Assembly: GCA_913049615.1 (NCBI GenBank)
Contig: CAJWZI010000081.1
Span: forward strand, 1 to 6,642
Reading direction: 5' to 3'
Source: an uncultured Alphaproteobacteria bacterium
Lineage (GTDB): Bacteria; Pseudomonadota; Alphaproteobacteria; GCA-2731375
DNA: 6,642 nucleotides
How positions within the stretch are numbered: the first letter of the stretch is position 1; every line of letters starts with the position of its first letter. Position numbers and translations under genes: made by a program. Below the pieces are notes generated by a model. The model saw nothing but the letters and a program-made list of their open reading frames with translations. It did not search any database and was not told the origin of the DNA. Of the stretch, positions 6,497 through 6,642 are shown one piece after another.

Positions 6497-6557
6497 CGGT
6501 GAGCCGCCCGATTGGGAAAGAAGTTCCACAGGCACGATTGGGGTTGCCGCCGTGACA

Positions 6558-6642
6558 ATGTATGAACTGACCAAACTATTTGGTGCTGTTGTTGGTGCCG
6601 TACTACTGCTCGTAGTTATCAACGAAATTTCCAAACTTCTTG
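6558..6642 (+). CDS. N-terminus of a membrane-anchored protein, probably a cytochrome c (partial)
   Basis: Only about 28 codons are visible. They encode MYELTKLFGAVVGAVLLLVV and then INEISKLL: one hydrophobic segment with short polar flanks and no signal-peptidase site in view, fitting an uncleaved membrane anchor. In many alphaproteobacteria the gene divergent from kdsB-pheA is a membrane-anchored cytochrome c of the CycM type, whose N-terminus has this E-x-x-K-x-x-G-A pattern. No heme-binding CXXCH lies inside the window, so the assignment rests on pattern and context. Start is uncertain: a GTG two codons upstream at 6552 has GGGG eight bases before it, while the ATG at 6558 has no well-spaced site. 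A longer frame from the ATG at 6489 adds a polar leader unlike the family. Confidence 0.6.
   Translation, partial: MYELTKLFGAVVGAVLLLVVINEISKLL

Overview
The window looks like an ordinary chromosomal segment of an alphaproteobacterium of moderately high GC. The evidence is the Kdo-activating enzyme KdsB (a Gram-negative outer membrane), a stand-alone prephenate dehydratase with an ACT domain, a tau-type DnaX with the long Cys-rich insert seen in this class, and a kdsB-pheA pair next to a short-anchored cytochrome c-like start. A Rhodospirillales-like source is a guess from protein character only.

Layout, left to right. (1) 1-1472, minus strand: the first 490 codons of dnaX, running off the left edge. 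(2) 1473-1850: an intergenic stretch holding a strong candidate for the small SRP RNA (4.5S, ffs) on the minus strand at 1527-1617, with a good sigma70-type promoter behind it. The rest is the leader of nudC. (3) 1851-2780, plus strand: nudC, NADH/NAD pyrophosphatase with zinc finger and Nudix box. (4) 2793-6446, minus strand: a tight four-gene run in the order of transcription kdsB (Kdo activation), pheA (phenylalanine synthesis), a proline racemase-superfamily enzyme, and a ten-helix EamA/DMT transporter. Spacings are 29, 2 and 5 bases, and the last two ribosome binding sites overlap the end of the preceding gene, so the run is probably one operon with translational coupling. (5) From about 6558, plus strand: the N-terminal membrane anchor of a protein cut by the right edge, probably a membrane-bound cytochrome c, divergent from kdsB.

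How the genes relate. dnaX and the SRP RNA are housekeeping genes for replication and membrane protein targeting. kdsB and pheA are housekeeping biosynthesis. The racemase-family gene and the transporter form an accessory pair, presumably for an imino or amino acid, attached to the end of the kdsB-pheA operon.

The most noteworthy items are the Ser/Cys active-site pair of the racemase-family enzyme, which replaces the usual Cys/Cys or Cys/Thr pair and leaves the substrate open, and base changes at normally conserved positions of the SRP RNA core. I found no mobile element, CRISPR array, phage gene or clearly new system.
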